Shown piece by piece: positions 25,313-39,603 of a DNA stretch of 64,000 nucleotides. The stretch's first letter is position 1; every line of letters begins with the position of its first letter. This DNA is from Stichopus chloronotus. Taxonomy: Eukaryota > Echinodermata > Holothuroidea > Aspidochirotida > Stichopodidae. The DNA lies in NCBI GenBank assembly GCA_021234535.1, contig CM037849.1:16074274-16138273 (forward strand). Reading direction: 5' to 3'. The notes under the pieces were generated by a model. It searched no databases, was not told where the DNA came from, and saw only the letters and a list, made by a program, of their open reading frames with translations. The translations under genes and the position numbers were made by a program.

Positions 25313-28300
25313 ATGAATGCTGAGGTCGAATTTCACATACGAAATAACTATCCGTGGTCGAAACTTCCGCATAATGTTAAGCAGGTATGTCGTAAGCAAA
25401 GATCTCTTGATGAGTATGGAAACCCACGACTTATTTACCGTTGGGCCTAAGTTTAACGTTACACACCGTTACTAAATCACGTAACGTTATCCATTGGTGT
25501 TCTGTATTGAATTACAGTACTGTACTAACTTGTGTACACTCCTACTCTTGACCTTGGTTACTGTAAGGCCTAACTTTATGTATAGGCTTACGCCTAACGT
25601 TACGGGTAGTTAGGCTTTCCAATAATATTTATGGTACGTCCTCCATTTTGCCTTATTTTTTATCGCATTATGCTGTATTATCTTCCTGTGTGGTGGGCCT
25701 TGGCCCTATATTAGTACTGTACATACACCAAACTTCCCCAACCCCTAAAAGTAAAAAATAAAACCAAAAATACAATGGACTCAGTAGGCCTACAAAAGGC
25801 TACAGTAGCTTGACAATGTTTTGACTGCCATGCCCAGGGTAGTCAAGTTTTTCTGAGTAGGAGGCTGCACCGTCCAAAGTAGAAGGGTGCACCTGGAGAC
25901 ATAGACATGTGCACGCGACACGTGCACGGCGAGCGGAACCTCGAAGCCCTGACGGGTGGGGTCTAGGGGCCGCCCTAGGGTCCAGGGGGCGAAGCCCCGG
26001 AAGCTCCTGGTTTTAGGATTTGAAAAGGCTCACAAACGCAGTTTCAGGGACAAATATCCTGAAGTTTTGGTTAAATAATGGAGATGCATTTTCAGCGATG
26101 AAATTTCAACCAGATACAAAAAGTTGGTTGTCCTGCACATGCATATAAAGTACAGGGAAATAAAAATGAGAAAATAGGCCTTCTTTTTGCATTGATCATA
26201 ATGGCTTCCGAAAACAATGAAAATTGACCTTATCTAGTTAAATCATAAATTTTCTTCTTCCTCATCGTCAGTGCATCAATTATTACGAAAAGTCTTAGGC
26301 CTTGTCTACTCGAACTTCGAACGTTTAACAATTATGTCCAGGCCTAGCTTAGTCTTACTGTTTTGCACAGTCAGTGTTAGGCCTAGCCTACCAATAAAGT
26401 CATGGGATATAACTGGAATCTTTTGAATCCTACATATTATTACTGGTAGTAGATTTTTTATTCTCCTCACAATTCTAGTCCTCTCAGAGCATAAAAAGGT
26501 ATTTTACGACAAAAACGCCCCTCTCTACCTCTATGGAATTTTAGTAGGCTAGGCTTAATTACCGTTAGGATAGCCTAGTAGTTATCGCGAAGAATTTTCA
26601 AGGGCACAGTGTAACAGGTGTATTTTTAACATTGTGTGGATTTATTTACTGTGCCAAAATTCAAGTGGCCCGGAGGGCTAGCTTGCCAGTATTTTAACTA
26701 TCCAACCATGAAATCACTGGCCAAGGGCCAGCGGTTACGTATGTGGAGCCCTGTACTACGGTGTACATATTCGATACAGCTTGTGAGAGTCCAACATGCT
26801 GTACAGTATATATAAACAAAGTTTTACTACTTTGCAACCCTGGGACAGTGACCTGAAAAATCGAAACAATCAGATTCGCTCTCTGTAAACACAAGCAGTA
26901 GACAACATATGAGAGACGCGCTGTGAATGGCTTATCTACAATGCTACGATATCAGTGCTTATTTTCGATCCAGTGAAGTCGAGGCAGCTTCAGAGTAAGG
27001 TACTGCTTTGTAAATACTGTGTTCTATTGCAATTTAGTGTGGGTCTCAGCTGCGGAGAAGTGTGCAGGATTTCCCATTCGATTTATGTATGTGCGGGATT
27101 CCAAATTTCAGCTGCCTGCATAAAATTTATATTTGTGCGGGAGTGCACCCGTGTGTGGAATTTTCCCGCACGAGATTTACTCATGTGCAGGGTTAGGAAA
27201 ACAAAAGCGGGATTCCCGCAATCTGGCACGTTAGTGCGAACAATGCGGGAGGGACAGATATATATTTTTCAGTTTCTTAAAGAACGCGGATATGAATGAC
27301 AAAAACGAAGGTTGACAGTAAAAATAATTTTTGTGATCTAGTGAAAAGTAGACGGCAGCAAAGGCTGAAGTAGACGGCGATTTGCCGCCGTTGACCGGCT
27401 ACAGTACTTTTGACTACCCTGCATGCCTCCGGTGACTTATAAGTAAGCTGAGACATTGTTTATTCAGTCGCCCTTGTCTGATGAGTCAACTTCGGTGCTG
27501 CATTGGCATGGGAGAGTGAGGCTAGGCCTAAAGCATCCCAGTATTTGAATTTCGTTTTCGTTTCGTTTATTTGTTTTATCACTTTATGCATTAACAGAAA
27601 ATTACAAACACAAGGTGCATAAAAGAGGCATGAGGTGAAGGGAAATACATGAAAAACCCTGTTGGGCTTGGATTATGCACCTCCCCGGCAATACAAATCA
27701 AACAACGAACAAAGCATTACAACAAAAATCAACAGATAAAAAAGAGAAAAGAAGAGACCAACCCTCGAGAAACCTAACCACTAATACAGAGAAAAAACGA
27801 AAGAAGAGACCTACCCCACCTCGCCTTGCACGCCCCCTCCCTCCCTTCCCACCTGTGTAACAGCGGAAATACAGAATTGAGGACAATCGTAAAAGGTATA
27901 CAATAACATGAATTCAATCCAGTGCAGCACAAGAACAAAAAACACAATTAAGTTGGTCTACTTAGTAGGTTCCAATTAAGTATCGGAAAAAGTTTCTCCT
28001 AAAAGATTTGATACTAGGCTTGTCAGTAACGGTTTGTGGAAGAGAATTCCACAGCTTGATTGCATGATTATGGAAAGAACTTTGTTGTGAAGAAGTCTGA
28101 ATAGCGTCTTGATGCAGGAATGTACAGTAGATTGACGGGTATTGTGATTATGGATTGAAAAGTTGTGTGTAAAGAAGTTCAGAAAGTGATAGGTAAGATG
28201 CCGTTAAGAGAATGGTAAGCAAAAGTAGCAATGCCCACATTTATTATGTCAGATACTTTCAAAAGGTGCAGTGACCTGAATAAATCATTTGTGTGATCAC

Positions 28301-31300
28301 GTGGTTTGGAACAGGTGATATGCCTAATAGCTCGTTTTTGTAAAACAGTTAACCTGTTCAGCTGGCAATGGCTGGCAGCAAACCAAATAAAAGAACAGTA
28401 GCTAAGATGTGGATAGATTAAAGATAAATAATTCAAAGAGCATTTCTAGGGAGTACATATTTCAGTCGTCCAAGTATACCAACTACTTTGGAACTTGGAG
28501 ATGAGATATTACAAATATGATCGCCCCATGAGAGCTTTGAGTCAATATACACTCCTAGGAATGTAACATAATTAACTAGCTGCAGGCATCTACCATCAAT
28601 AGAAATATTAAACTCATAGCTGTCCCTGATATTAAAGACCATATAATTTGCTTTCTCAACATTTAATGAGAGCTTATTTTCCGCAAACCACTTAAAATAG
28701 AGCTTAAGTTCAAGACATACCAGTTCTTCACGACGTTGTGGATTAGAGTCACTGAAGAAGATATTTGTGTCATCTGCAATTAAGACTAATGAGGAGTTCT
28801 TAGAAACATGAGTTAGGTCATTCACATAAATTATAAAGAGGAGAGGCCCAAGAATGGACCCCAGCGGAACACCACATTTTACCTTTTTCGGCTCTGACTT
28901 TACACCCATAAAAGAAGTAGATTGCTCTCTGTCAGAAAGATAGCTTGTAATCCAGTTGTATAGCACCCCCCCCCCCCCCCCCCCCCCCGGAAACCATAAT
29001 GTGATAATTTGTTGAGCAGAATTTTATGATCGATGGTATCAAAGGCTTTGGATAAATCAAGAAACATGCCGATAGAAGTTTTCTTTTGAAGTAAAGCGTT
29101 GCCGAGTGTTTCCGTGGCATCTATTAGGGAAAGTTCGGTAGAGCGGCCAGGACGAAAGCCGTATTGACAATTAAATGAAAGTCTGTGCTTTTTCAGGAAG
29201 CGATAGATTCTGTTATACATTATTCTTTCTAGGATCTTTGACAAGCAGGGAAGAATAGAAATAGGTCGATAGTTAATAAACTTATTCTTATCGCCTTTTT
29301 TTTGTAAATAGGAATTACTTTTGGTACCTTCAATTTATCAGGAAAACTCTATGAGACAGGGAAATATTGAATGCAAAAGTAAGAGGCTCAGCTATAAAGG
29401 GAATAACACGACGGACTATCGCTGGTCTCAGACCATCATAACCAGCAGCTTTCTTGGGATTGAGACACTCATTAGCAACTTTCAAAAACTCAGTTACGTT
29501 AATTAGCGAAAGGTATATGGAATTTACAGTTTGGTGGTATAAATAGCCATTATTACTAGTAGAAGTATAATCTGGAATATTCTTCGCAAGAGAAGGCCCA
29601 AGATTAACAAAAAAGTTATTGAAAGAATTGGCAATGTTTTGAGGATCACTTACTTCAGTGCCATCGTCAACAAAAACATCAGGATAGTTTGATTTAGTAC
29701 CTTTGTGTAGAATATCATTAATGCAATTCCAGGTAAGTTGAGAATCATGTTCTGAATCATTAAAAATATCAAAATAATGTTTCTTCTTTGCAATACGCAT
29801 TATATGGTTAAGTTTATTCCGATAGTGGCGGTATATCCTTTTGTTGGCATCCTTCGGTGACCTTGAGTAATGCTTATAGATTTTGGTTTTACGCTTTATT
29901 GATACCAAAATACCTGAGGTTATCCAGACTTGTTTTTTCTTCTCCCTTTGATTCACCTCACAAAAAGGAAAACTATCGCTATAGATTCGATTAAATATAT
30001 CACTGAAGGTACTGAAAGAAGTAGTTGCGTCATTTGTTTGATAAACCTGATTCCAGTTGACATTTGCAATGCGTGATATAAAAGATTCAACATTGTTTTT
30101 ACAGTAATTTCTAGCATAAAAGCTTGAAGCAAACCCATCTTTGGGTGTTGTCATATAGGAAGAATTCACAAATATAGGTAGATGATCACTTATGTCACTA
30201 ATACTGTAAGTATACCAGACGATTCCATTTTAACTCTTCCATCAATGGTGTTAACATTATTGAAGATACTATCAATTAAAGACATACTTGTATTGGTTAT
30301 TCTAGTTGGCCTATTGATGGCTGGAATAAAACCACATGAAGATAAGTTATTAATAAAATTGATTGAATCTGGCTTGCAAAGATCAACATTAAAGTCACCC
30401 ATTATATAAGAATACTTCATTTCGGACGAAATCTTATCCATTGTTGTAATCCATCCTATTGTGTCCAGCGTTGTACATATAATCATTAAATAGCGATAAG
30501 TTATGGCTCGGAGGGTGGTACACAACCCCTAAAATAATACTATGACGCAGGTCAGGAATACGAATCTCACTAAATATACTTTCGATATGATTATTGAATA
30601 CAGAAATATCCTCTCAACGATCAAACATAATATAATCCCGCATAAATAAACAAACCCCACCGCCTCTTTTGTTCCTTCTGTGACTTTCGATCAAGCTATA
30701 ACCATCAATTTTAATGAGAGGAGATACAGGTACTGTATGTTATCATTGAACCAAGTTTCAGTGAATCCCATAGCAATAAAATCGTGGTTAAGTAGAGAAA
30801 GATAATCAGTTATGCAATCAAATTTACTAGTGAGGCTGTGACTATTAAGATGAAATACTGTGTATTAAAATTATCACTAGAAAGATTTTTGAAATCATCA
30901 ATATTACAGTTATTGGAACTCTAGTTTTCATTAACTTGATCAAGAATCTGTTTATAGTGAAGTAAATTTTCGTTTAAATCAGACGTACTGTACCTGTCAC
31001 TGTATCATCAAAATCAGACCTATTGGAAATACCATGGAATGGAAAAACTGGATTTATCTCGTGATTACAAGTTACTGCTGCATTCTTTTCTGGATTAAAC
31101 AAAGTAGAGCTGTTACAGTTACAAAGACCCCCATTACATAAAGCACACAAATCAGTAGTCATAGAAAGAAACTTACAAAAGACATGAAAAGAACATACAA
31201 CAATTAGACAAAAAAGAAATAAAAAGGTAGAACCTTTGGAGGTGAGAAAAGCCTGATGGTCGTCTCAAGTTGATGTCTATAGATGCAACGATGAATGGTC

Positions 31301-34300
31301 GTATGGGCTTAGTGAGATTACAGTAGGGTGAACAGTGAATAGTTTGGTATGTATCATCTGTGGTAAACTTTAGATGAAAGAAAAACAGCAGCACGAATGG
31401 ACTGGATTACCATTGAATAGTAAATATTGGTATGTATCATCCGTGCTTAACTCTGGATGGTAGAAAACAGATACACGTACAATTTACGAACAGATACACG
31501 TACAATTTAAATGATTTAGATGATTTTCATGCTGCTGTAGACTAGTGTTGCTGTTAGTGAAGACTGAGGTGTCCGAAGTTTGGCAGATTCACATTATATC
31601 GTTAACTCAAGTAAATGTTGTATAAAATAACAGATTTTGAGGTACAAGTCTTACCAGATTGGGTCAAGTTACTAGCAAGAACTTTAGAGTTGTTAAAATA
31701 AGATTAGACTCTAGGCCTAATTTAGAATCAGTGCCTGGGAGTGAGGCATGCCATCACTGGCTATGGTACATATTCAGTGGAGTGGAACCAGCTTACCTTT
31801 TAACAGTGTACAATACAGTATATGTTGTCAGGTTAAGAGTATATTGTTGGGTCTGCATGTCAGAATGAAAATCATAGTTACTTGAATTTTTTTTTGATCA
31901 TGTTCCTTTTTCTTTTCACAGCTGCTTGCAAATTCCCAGAAGGAGTATGACAAGAGTGTTGTGAATTACAGCATAAAGAATCAGTTGAGATACAAGCAAA
32001 GCCTTGGTGGGTTCATGTATGGTATACCTATACATATAGACACAGCAATAATATTAAACAAAATTTGCTGCAAAATAGTGGCAGGCAGGGTTTCTGCCAG
32101 GATTTTAAAAAAGGGGGTCTCCCAAGGCAATGTCTGCGATCGCTATCCACGCTTGGTAAAGGGGCCCACGGTAGGACCCCCTTGCGTGGTCCAGGGGTGG
32201 AAAGACCATGTACATATTTGACTTATTTGATTAAAAGCCATTAATAAGTTGATACTATATGATTTCAAAGAAAATTATTGTGAGGAATAATTTCCAAACA
32301 GTGTCCCAGAAAACTTATACCTAGCAAAAAAGGGGGATTATCCCCTGTTAATTTTATAAGGGTGGGATTTGTTGCTCCCTCCCCCCCCCCCCCCCCCCCC
32401 CTTGGCAGAAATCCTGGCAGGTTTGTTTACATTAATACTGTAGGTATCCGTATGTTCAATGTTACAGTGTATACAGCACAGTTGTGTTTTGTGTGTTTTT
32501 TTTTCTTTTTTTCTCTCTTTTTTCTTTCTTTGCTGAAGCATGAGGAATCCGTTGTACAGTTTGGGCAACAGGCATCTTAATGAACTCTCATTGCATCATT
32601 ACATATTAATTTCTGCCATATTACTGTATTTCCACACATTATGATGTTAACCCATGTCTACTTTTCATGTGAAGATACTATTAGTCATGTGTTGTAGTCT
32701 ATCAATTTGTGCAAGTACAATATATAAAGCCCATACAGCCCATAATATCAACTCCTTCACTTTTTTGCAATCTTCCAGTAAAGCATGTCCGCAAGGATGA
32801 GAGGCGTTACTATGAGGACTTGCTCAAGTACAGCATGGACCACCTGATGCTCTTTCCTTACCACTTATCTGACATCATCGTCAAAGGGTTGAGAGTCACC
32901 CCATTCTCCTACTACCAGAAGATGATGCATAACATCATGTCCAGTGAAAAGAGCTACGACTCCTTACCAAACTTCACGGCAGCAGACTGTAAGCATCCGG
33001 TAGTCTCAAATATTTGTTGTGAAAAGGTTGACAGATGCTTCCATGTGATATGTTGGTAAAGTACATGACAAAACATCGTTGAGAATTTTTCTCAGGGTAG
33101 AGTGGCCCACTGTGTATGATATGATGATCAAAGACCCATATTTTGTGTATTGATGTACATGTACTGTACATACTGTTACACTTTCTGCAAGCTGCAGTTC
33201 AGGTTCATGATGCAGTATAAGGAAGTTCAATTTGAACTGCAGTACATGCACAGTACGTTTCTTTGTTGAGGCTGCTTGTAAACACAATTTTCTGGAAACA
33301 AATAATTTCATGAAGTCCAAACTTGGTTTGTAAGTTACCATTGGTCATGTCAGGCCCGATTTTTAACAAAAAATCCAGGTTGTTCACATTTGGTTGTCCA
33401 AAGTACATTTTGCTTGTCAATACAGAAAGAGATTTAGGACAATCTGAAATCACAAGATAAGCTTTTGCTACAATATTGTTACATTATTACACACAACAGT
33501 TTAATGGACTCCTCCATGTTTTGTTTTCATTTGTGTAGCAACTTGGCATGTTCGTACTGCAAATTGTGACAATATTCTCGATAAATTGTTCCCTGGCAGC
33601 ACGCACTATTGCCTCTGAGAGACTCATCATAACGTAATATCATGATATTTCAACTACAGTACTGAATTGTTGGTATATATGCTTTAAAATGCTGAACGTT
33701 GAATTATCTTTCCTTTCAAAGGTTTACGACTTCTGGGAATAGGACGCAATCAGTACATTGACATCATGAACCAGTGTCGCTCCTCAAAGGTATGATCAGC
33801 TGGCAAAGTTATGAACTGTTCAGTTCAGTATAGCTTTGCTGAAGTGAGAGTCTCCCCGCATGCCATACAGTAGCTACATATATATCTTGTAATTCTTGCA
33901 CTTTGTTGCAAGTACAGAAGCAATTGTAGCAAAAAGCGGGTTGTGCAAGAAGGACATAAGAAAATAGTGCACAATCTATCCTTTGAAGGAAAGTGATGGT
34001 CTTTCATCACTGTACATCTCAATGACGGAACAAGCCGTGAAGATGAGAGTTTGATGAATGGGGTTCATTTTCACCCTCTGTAATATCCAGTATTTTTTTT
34101 AACTCAGGACTTTTGGTACTTTTTAGTCAGGTACACCGATGCAATAGAAGTGATGCAGGTGCACATTTAGTACTGTATGTATGGCAATGCACCATTAGAG
34201 AATGTTTCTTCATTTGAGGATTTTAGTGAGCTAATTTTTCATTAATTGATTTGTTTCTGTTTAGCCATCTTTGAATCGCTCAGGAAGCATTCAGGTGAGG

Positions 34301-37300
34301 ATAAGAAAGCCAAGATGGCTGTCAGTGATGTTTGTCAATTTGTCTCTAATTTACTTCCTCCCCTTTACACTAACACTTGCTTTCTCTAACCTGTGTCTTT
34401 AACTGTTAGCGTGGCCAGTTGTGGTTACTTCACAGTTTTACACTGCAGCATGCCACACAAGTTAGTTTCCAAAGAAAGCTTTGCTTTTGCTACCCCCTTT
34501 TTTTGTCTCTTTGAAGGAATTCTGGCAAATACTGTAGTACAGTATTTGTGGCATTTTCTTTTTTTAAAAAGCTGCCTCTCAGTGATTGTGATGTCCTGTT
34601 TGTAATGTATTTTAGTATTTGCTTATCCAATCTCCTTTTAGTTGGTTTATTGCATGTTTCAGCTTCACACGATATCCTTTGTGCAGCAGTAAGTTCTGAG
34701 TAGAAATGGAGATGTGCATACCCTCTCCTCCTATGCCCTCTCCTCCTGCCCTTTTTACCACAAACCTCACTCCTTTCAATCTAGTTGCACACAAATGTGA
34801 AGTAAATTTCAAAGTTTACACACTTTATGTTATCCAAGGGATACTTTGTATGTTAGTACTACATTCAGTTTCAAATTACACAATGTGAAAGCAATGATAA
34901 ATACAACCGGAGCTGTACTTCTGTAGCTGTGTCAGTGTTTCATGTACAGGTAGGCTAGGTGAGTCTGCTTGAGCCATTATCGGAACAAAGTTAACACGTT
35001 GCTACACAGACCTCTCCTGTTTTCCCAGTATGGTGAAAGAGATACATTTGTACAGGAACTACTGTATGGTCAAGCGAGTGCTCAGTATTCATAAAACACT
35101 GCACACACTAAGTCATCACAAATATCCACACAATTGGATGCACGTAACGTGATGACATTCCACAGCACCCGCTGCTTTGTTTGAATCTCACATTCTGTTT
35201 TAGGCCTGTAAACAGCAACATCACATTGCAACTTAGCATAAATTGTCTTAACTATTTTTTTTTTTTTTTTTGTGTGTGTTGGTTATTCATACATTGCTGT
35301 TACTGTTTATGTATGTGCTACTAATTACTTAAACAGTGACACCACATTACAAAAGCCCTGAAATAGGGAGACACAGTTTGAATTTTTCACACAACTGCAT
35401 TTCTCCCATATTTCCCTTTGTTGTTGGGGCATCATTCTCTTAGTCAGTCATTTAAGCTTACCGTATACTGGATAATCCTATGTATGAATGTATTCAAACT
35501 AAATTTTAGATGAAACAACTGTGGAAAAGTTCACTTTCTGTTTTTTATTTCTTCGTTGTATGTGAAATTGCTCCTTATCTGTTTGGGAGATTTAGCAATA
35601 AGTTCCAATAAAGTATTCTACTGTGGAATGATTCCAAATATGGGACATATTCATGTCACCTCATTTGATTGTAGTACAAGATAGTAGAAGATTATGCAGT
35701 GGTTAAAAGTTGCTCGTTGTTTGTAATATTTATTGTGAGAGAATATTTGCATGCTGAGGTGTTCAACATTTTAAAACTTTGAATTATGAAAGATAGTGCT
35801 GTTGGGACGCAATGCCATTGGATTTTATGCATCGTGATATACAAACAGAGGGTGCAATTTTGCACAGTTGTGATATTAACAAAGGCACCGGAGAGTAAAC
35901 TTTTAAATATTGATTTTTACCATTTTCTTCTCAACATTCATGTAGAAATTCTTCCGGAGGAAACCCATCAGGGATTTGCTGCCTCCGAGACCAGTGGATA
36001 GCATTCACCTGGAGCCTTGGTGGATCGCCCAGGCTGGATACATCACTGAAGATGACATCAAGGTACGTCTAATTCTTGAAAGGTCTGCTGTGGGGTGTTT
36101 GGACCCAAAGTCAGTTCCTCATCAGTGAGCAAAGCTTAGAAACTTTTCAACTCTGACAGAAGATCATGCTGTGATTGACATATTAGGTCACCTTTTCCAT
36201 ACTTTTCCCTGAGAGGCTGCACTTTTTTCGTCAGTTAAAGAGCAATTTTTCCGGTCTCTGTTATCATTGATAAGTTTCTTACCATCCATGTTGACATCGT
36301 TTGATACTCGTTGTCTATAACACTTGTTCATGTTGCTATGGAGAATGGTTTGCTGTTATTTATTATCTTCTGTACAAAACCAATCATTTTGCCGTGTCTT
36401 GTGAAGGTGGTGTCTATATCAGAGAAAAATGCAGTGGACAAGATAATTGACGTTGGACCGCAGCTGGCAGGTGTCATGGACTACTTTATACTACACAGTG
36501 AGTTAACTTCCACATTGAATAATTGTTTGCATCATAGGTTTGAAATAGATTTTAGCCAGCTGGTGTCATGGGCTACTTTTTAGTCAACAGTAGGTTACCA
36601 TGGAGATTAGATTATCGTGTGATATATGTGGTACTGTAGGTTTGAGATAGACTTGAGCTCGCCGGTATGATTTAATTGTTTATTCGCGTTAAATACAAGG
36701 TTATTGTTAATGACCTGGCTGAGGAGGAACTGGGGACCTCATATGGCTGGTGTAAAGGATATTGTAAACTGGGGTATCATGCCCTTATTACAATGTGTCT
36801 TCTTGTATAAGATCAGTGAAAAGGAACCTCAGCTTGCTGGTGCTGTGTTTGGATGGATGCCGTTGCGACATCTTTTGACTTTTGCACAATTTGCAGTCTA
36901 ATTCACCGTCTTCTAACAAACCGTTAAGCTTAGACAGTGCAGGTGGTTTGCATTTCCTTGTCATTTTAAGCTGAAACGAAATTTTGCTGAATCATGGATC
37001 TTTTGTGAATCAACTCCAGTGCAATTTGATGCACTTTACTTACAACAATGAATGACATCAGCTATTGTGAACACATTCACAGAGGTCTCCTAGTATTGAG
37101 AGTGCAAACTGGCCATTAAATAACCAAGTAAATAAAACTAAAACCAGCTGACAATCTTCCTCTTTATTTCAGTAGGTCAGGTAAATTGTGTTCATTTACA
37201 CATCACTTCCAGTTCGATTAGAGTGTGCTTTCTCTTGTTGAAAGTTGACTCATACAACCAGAGAAGAGTGGATAGGAATGCGATTTAATTCTGCAACCAG

Positions 37301-39560
37301 TGTTAAGGTTTTGCCAAGTAAACGCTGTGTGCTAATTCACCTATGGCACTACAGAAACCACCTGCGATATAAAATTGTCCTAACACAAACATACTCAGTC
37401 CTCAGCTGAGGAGCACATCAAACTGATGTGTCTACATGGAGACATTAAATGCTTTGTATTTATTTTCTTTTGCAGAGCTATTTTTGAAAGGTTTGATTTA
37501 TGTAGATGTACCGATAGAAGATGACGACAGGATCATCGGTATGTGAGGCTTTCCTTTTCAGTCCTTCCCCCCCCACGACTGAACTCCTGCACTAGTTGTT
37601 TACTGTAAATCTGCGAGTCTAATGTATCAAAACTTAAACTGCTCTCGTGGTGTTAGAAATGTATGAATAATAGATTTCCTTGTTGTTAACACAATCATGT
37701 AAAATTGATAGTGTTGATTATTGTTGATTCTCTTGGCATTAAAACTAATTGTAAAATGTAAACAACGATAGCTTGTGGTGCGTAATTCCCTGGAACGTTG
37801 ATTTATTTTTGACCAAGTTTGCGTAGGGAGCATTAGATCAGCCAGCGTTGTTTCACAATAATTGTTCTGTCCTTCCACAAAGAAAACAAGCTCTGTAGTG
37901 TTACGGTCAAACAAAGAGATTAAACTTTAAATTCATATATTAAACATTCAGTCAATGTCAGTTTTAAAACCTCTGTGGCGATAAAGAGCAATGAATAATT
38001 GCTCCAGCCTGTTGAGGTCATTCCCATTGAATGTTTGTTACCTCCTGACCTGGTGACCTTGGCTGTGTCTTCTCATGGCCTCTCTAGTGAAGAGAGTTTG
38101 TACTTTGACCTTGTTCTTACATTATCTCGTGTTTCTCACTTTGCTCCTCAGTCCCTCCATTGGAAGGTTTCGTTATGAACAGGGTGCAGGGCGATTACTT
38201 TGAAACCCTCTTGTACAAGATTTTTGTATCGATTGATGAACATACAACTGTAGCGGAGGTTGGTTTCTATTTTGGTGTATTGCTGTTGCCTTTTTTTTTT
38301 TTTTTTTAAATGCTATTATCACTATCTACTGAAGATATCAGTATACTCAAATACACTTGGGAGTGTATTTTAATGTATCGTTAGCTTCAGTCATTTTGAT
38401 AGACCATGCGATCGCAATGAAATTTAGGGTAAATATAAAAGAACACACACAAAAAAGAAATCCACATGGAGACCTAATATATTGCGAGACGTATTATGCT
38501 ACTGTAGATCATGTGGTGGATGCTGTACAGTAGTGGGCTATTGGATGTTGGAATGGGCTGATGCAGGATGCTGGGATGGACTAATGGCAGATGCTGGAAT
38601 GGGCTGTTGGAGGATGCTGGAATGGGCTGAGGTAGGATGCTGGAATGGGCTGAAGTAGGATGCTGGAATGGGCTGAGGTAGGATGCTGGAATGGGCTGAG
38701 GTATGATGCTGGAATGGGCTGAAGTAGGATGCTGGAATGGGCTGAAGTAGGATGCTGGAATGGGCTGAGGTAGGATGCTGGAATGGGCTTAAATAGGATG
38801 CTGGAATGGGCTTAAATAGGATGCTGGAATGAGTTGAGGTAGGATGCTGGAATGGGTTAAGGTAGGATGCGGGAATGGGCTGAGGTAGGATGCTGGAGTG
38901 ACCGTTGGAGGATAGTGGGATGGGCTATTGGAGGATGTCACTTACTTTGAAAGCAGTCCATGGTGCATCCAACAATCTACAATGGATGGGTATCAAGTAT
39001 ACAGAAGCATACTTTAATGCTGTTCTATGTCATTCCTCTAAATCTGATTGGAGGATTGGTGGTCACATGCCATGTTTGATGAGACACTGTGATTCTGACT
39101 GGAATGCTCAACTGTAGGTTTGTAGTTTAGTGTGTACAGACTAAACCCACAGCAATGACTCAGGTATCATTTCAGTGCGGTATGTAACAGAGTGTTCCCA
39201 CACAATGTATCAGATGTCAGTGAAAGTGTTACGTGAAAAAGGAATGCTTCCATGAATATTTTCATGCACTGAGAAATTGGACATTCTATGCAACTTGATT
39301 AGCTTTCACTTGTTGAATAGGGGACCCAGTCTTTCAAGGAATGAAATTATTTCTTCTGTTTCACTCATAAACATTTGTTATTTTTATTGTGGTACAAGAA
39401 CATCCACCTCAGTCACATGTTGTCGCTATAGTTAAATCTACTAATAATTCTGTTGTTTTTAAATTTGTCTTATTTTGATGTTTTACTTACAGTATGTATA
39501 TATATTCACCATTTCATCATATTTCATTACTCTGTTTTGTATCATTCTAATTTTGTTTCA

Positions 39561-39603
<43 letters not shown>

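Noticed and set aside
27698..27886. Arg/Gly-rich short frames on both strands
   Set aside because: They fall in the LINE 3' UTR and reflect its purine-rich composition.
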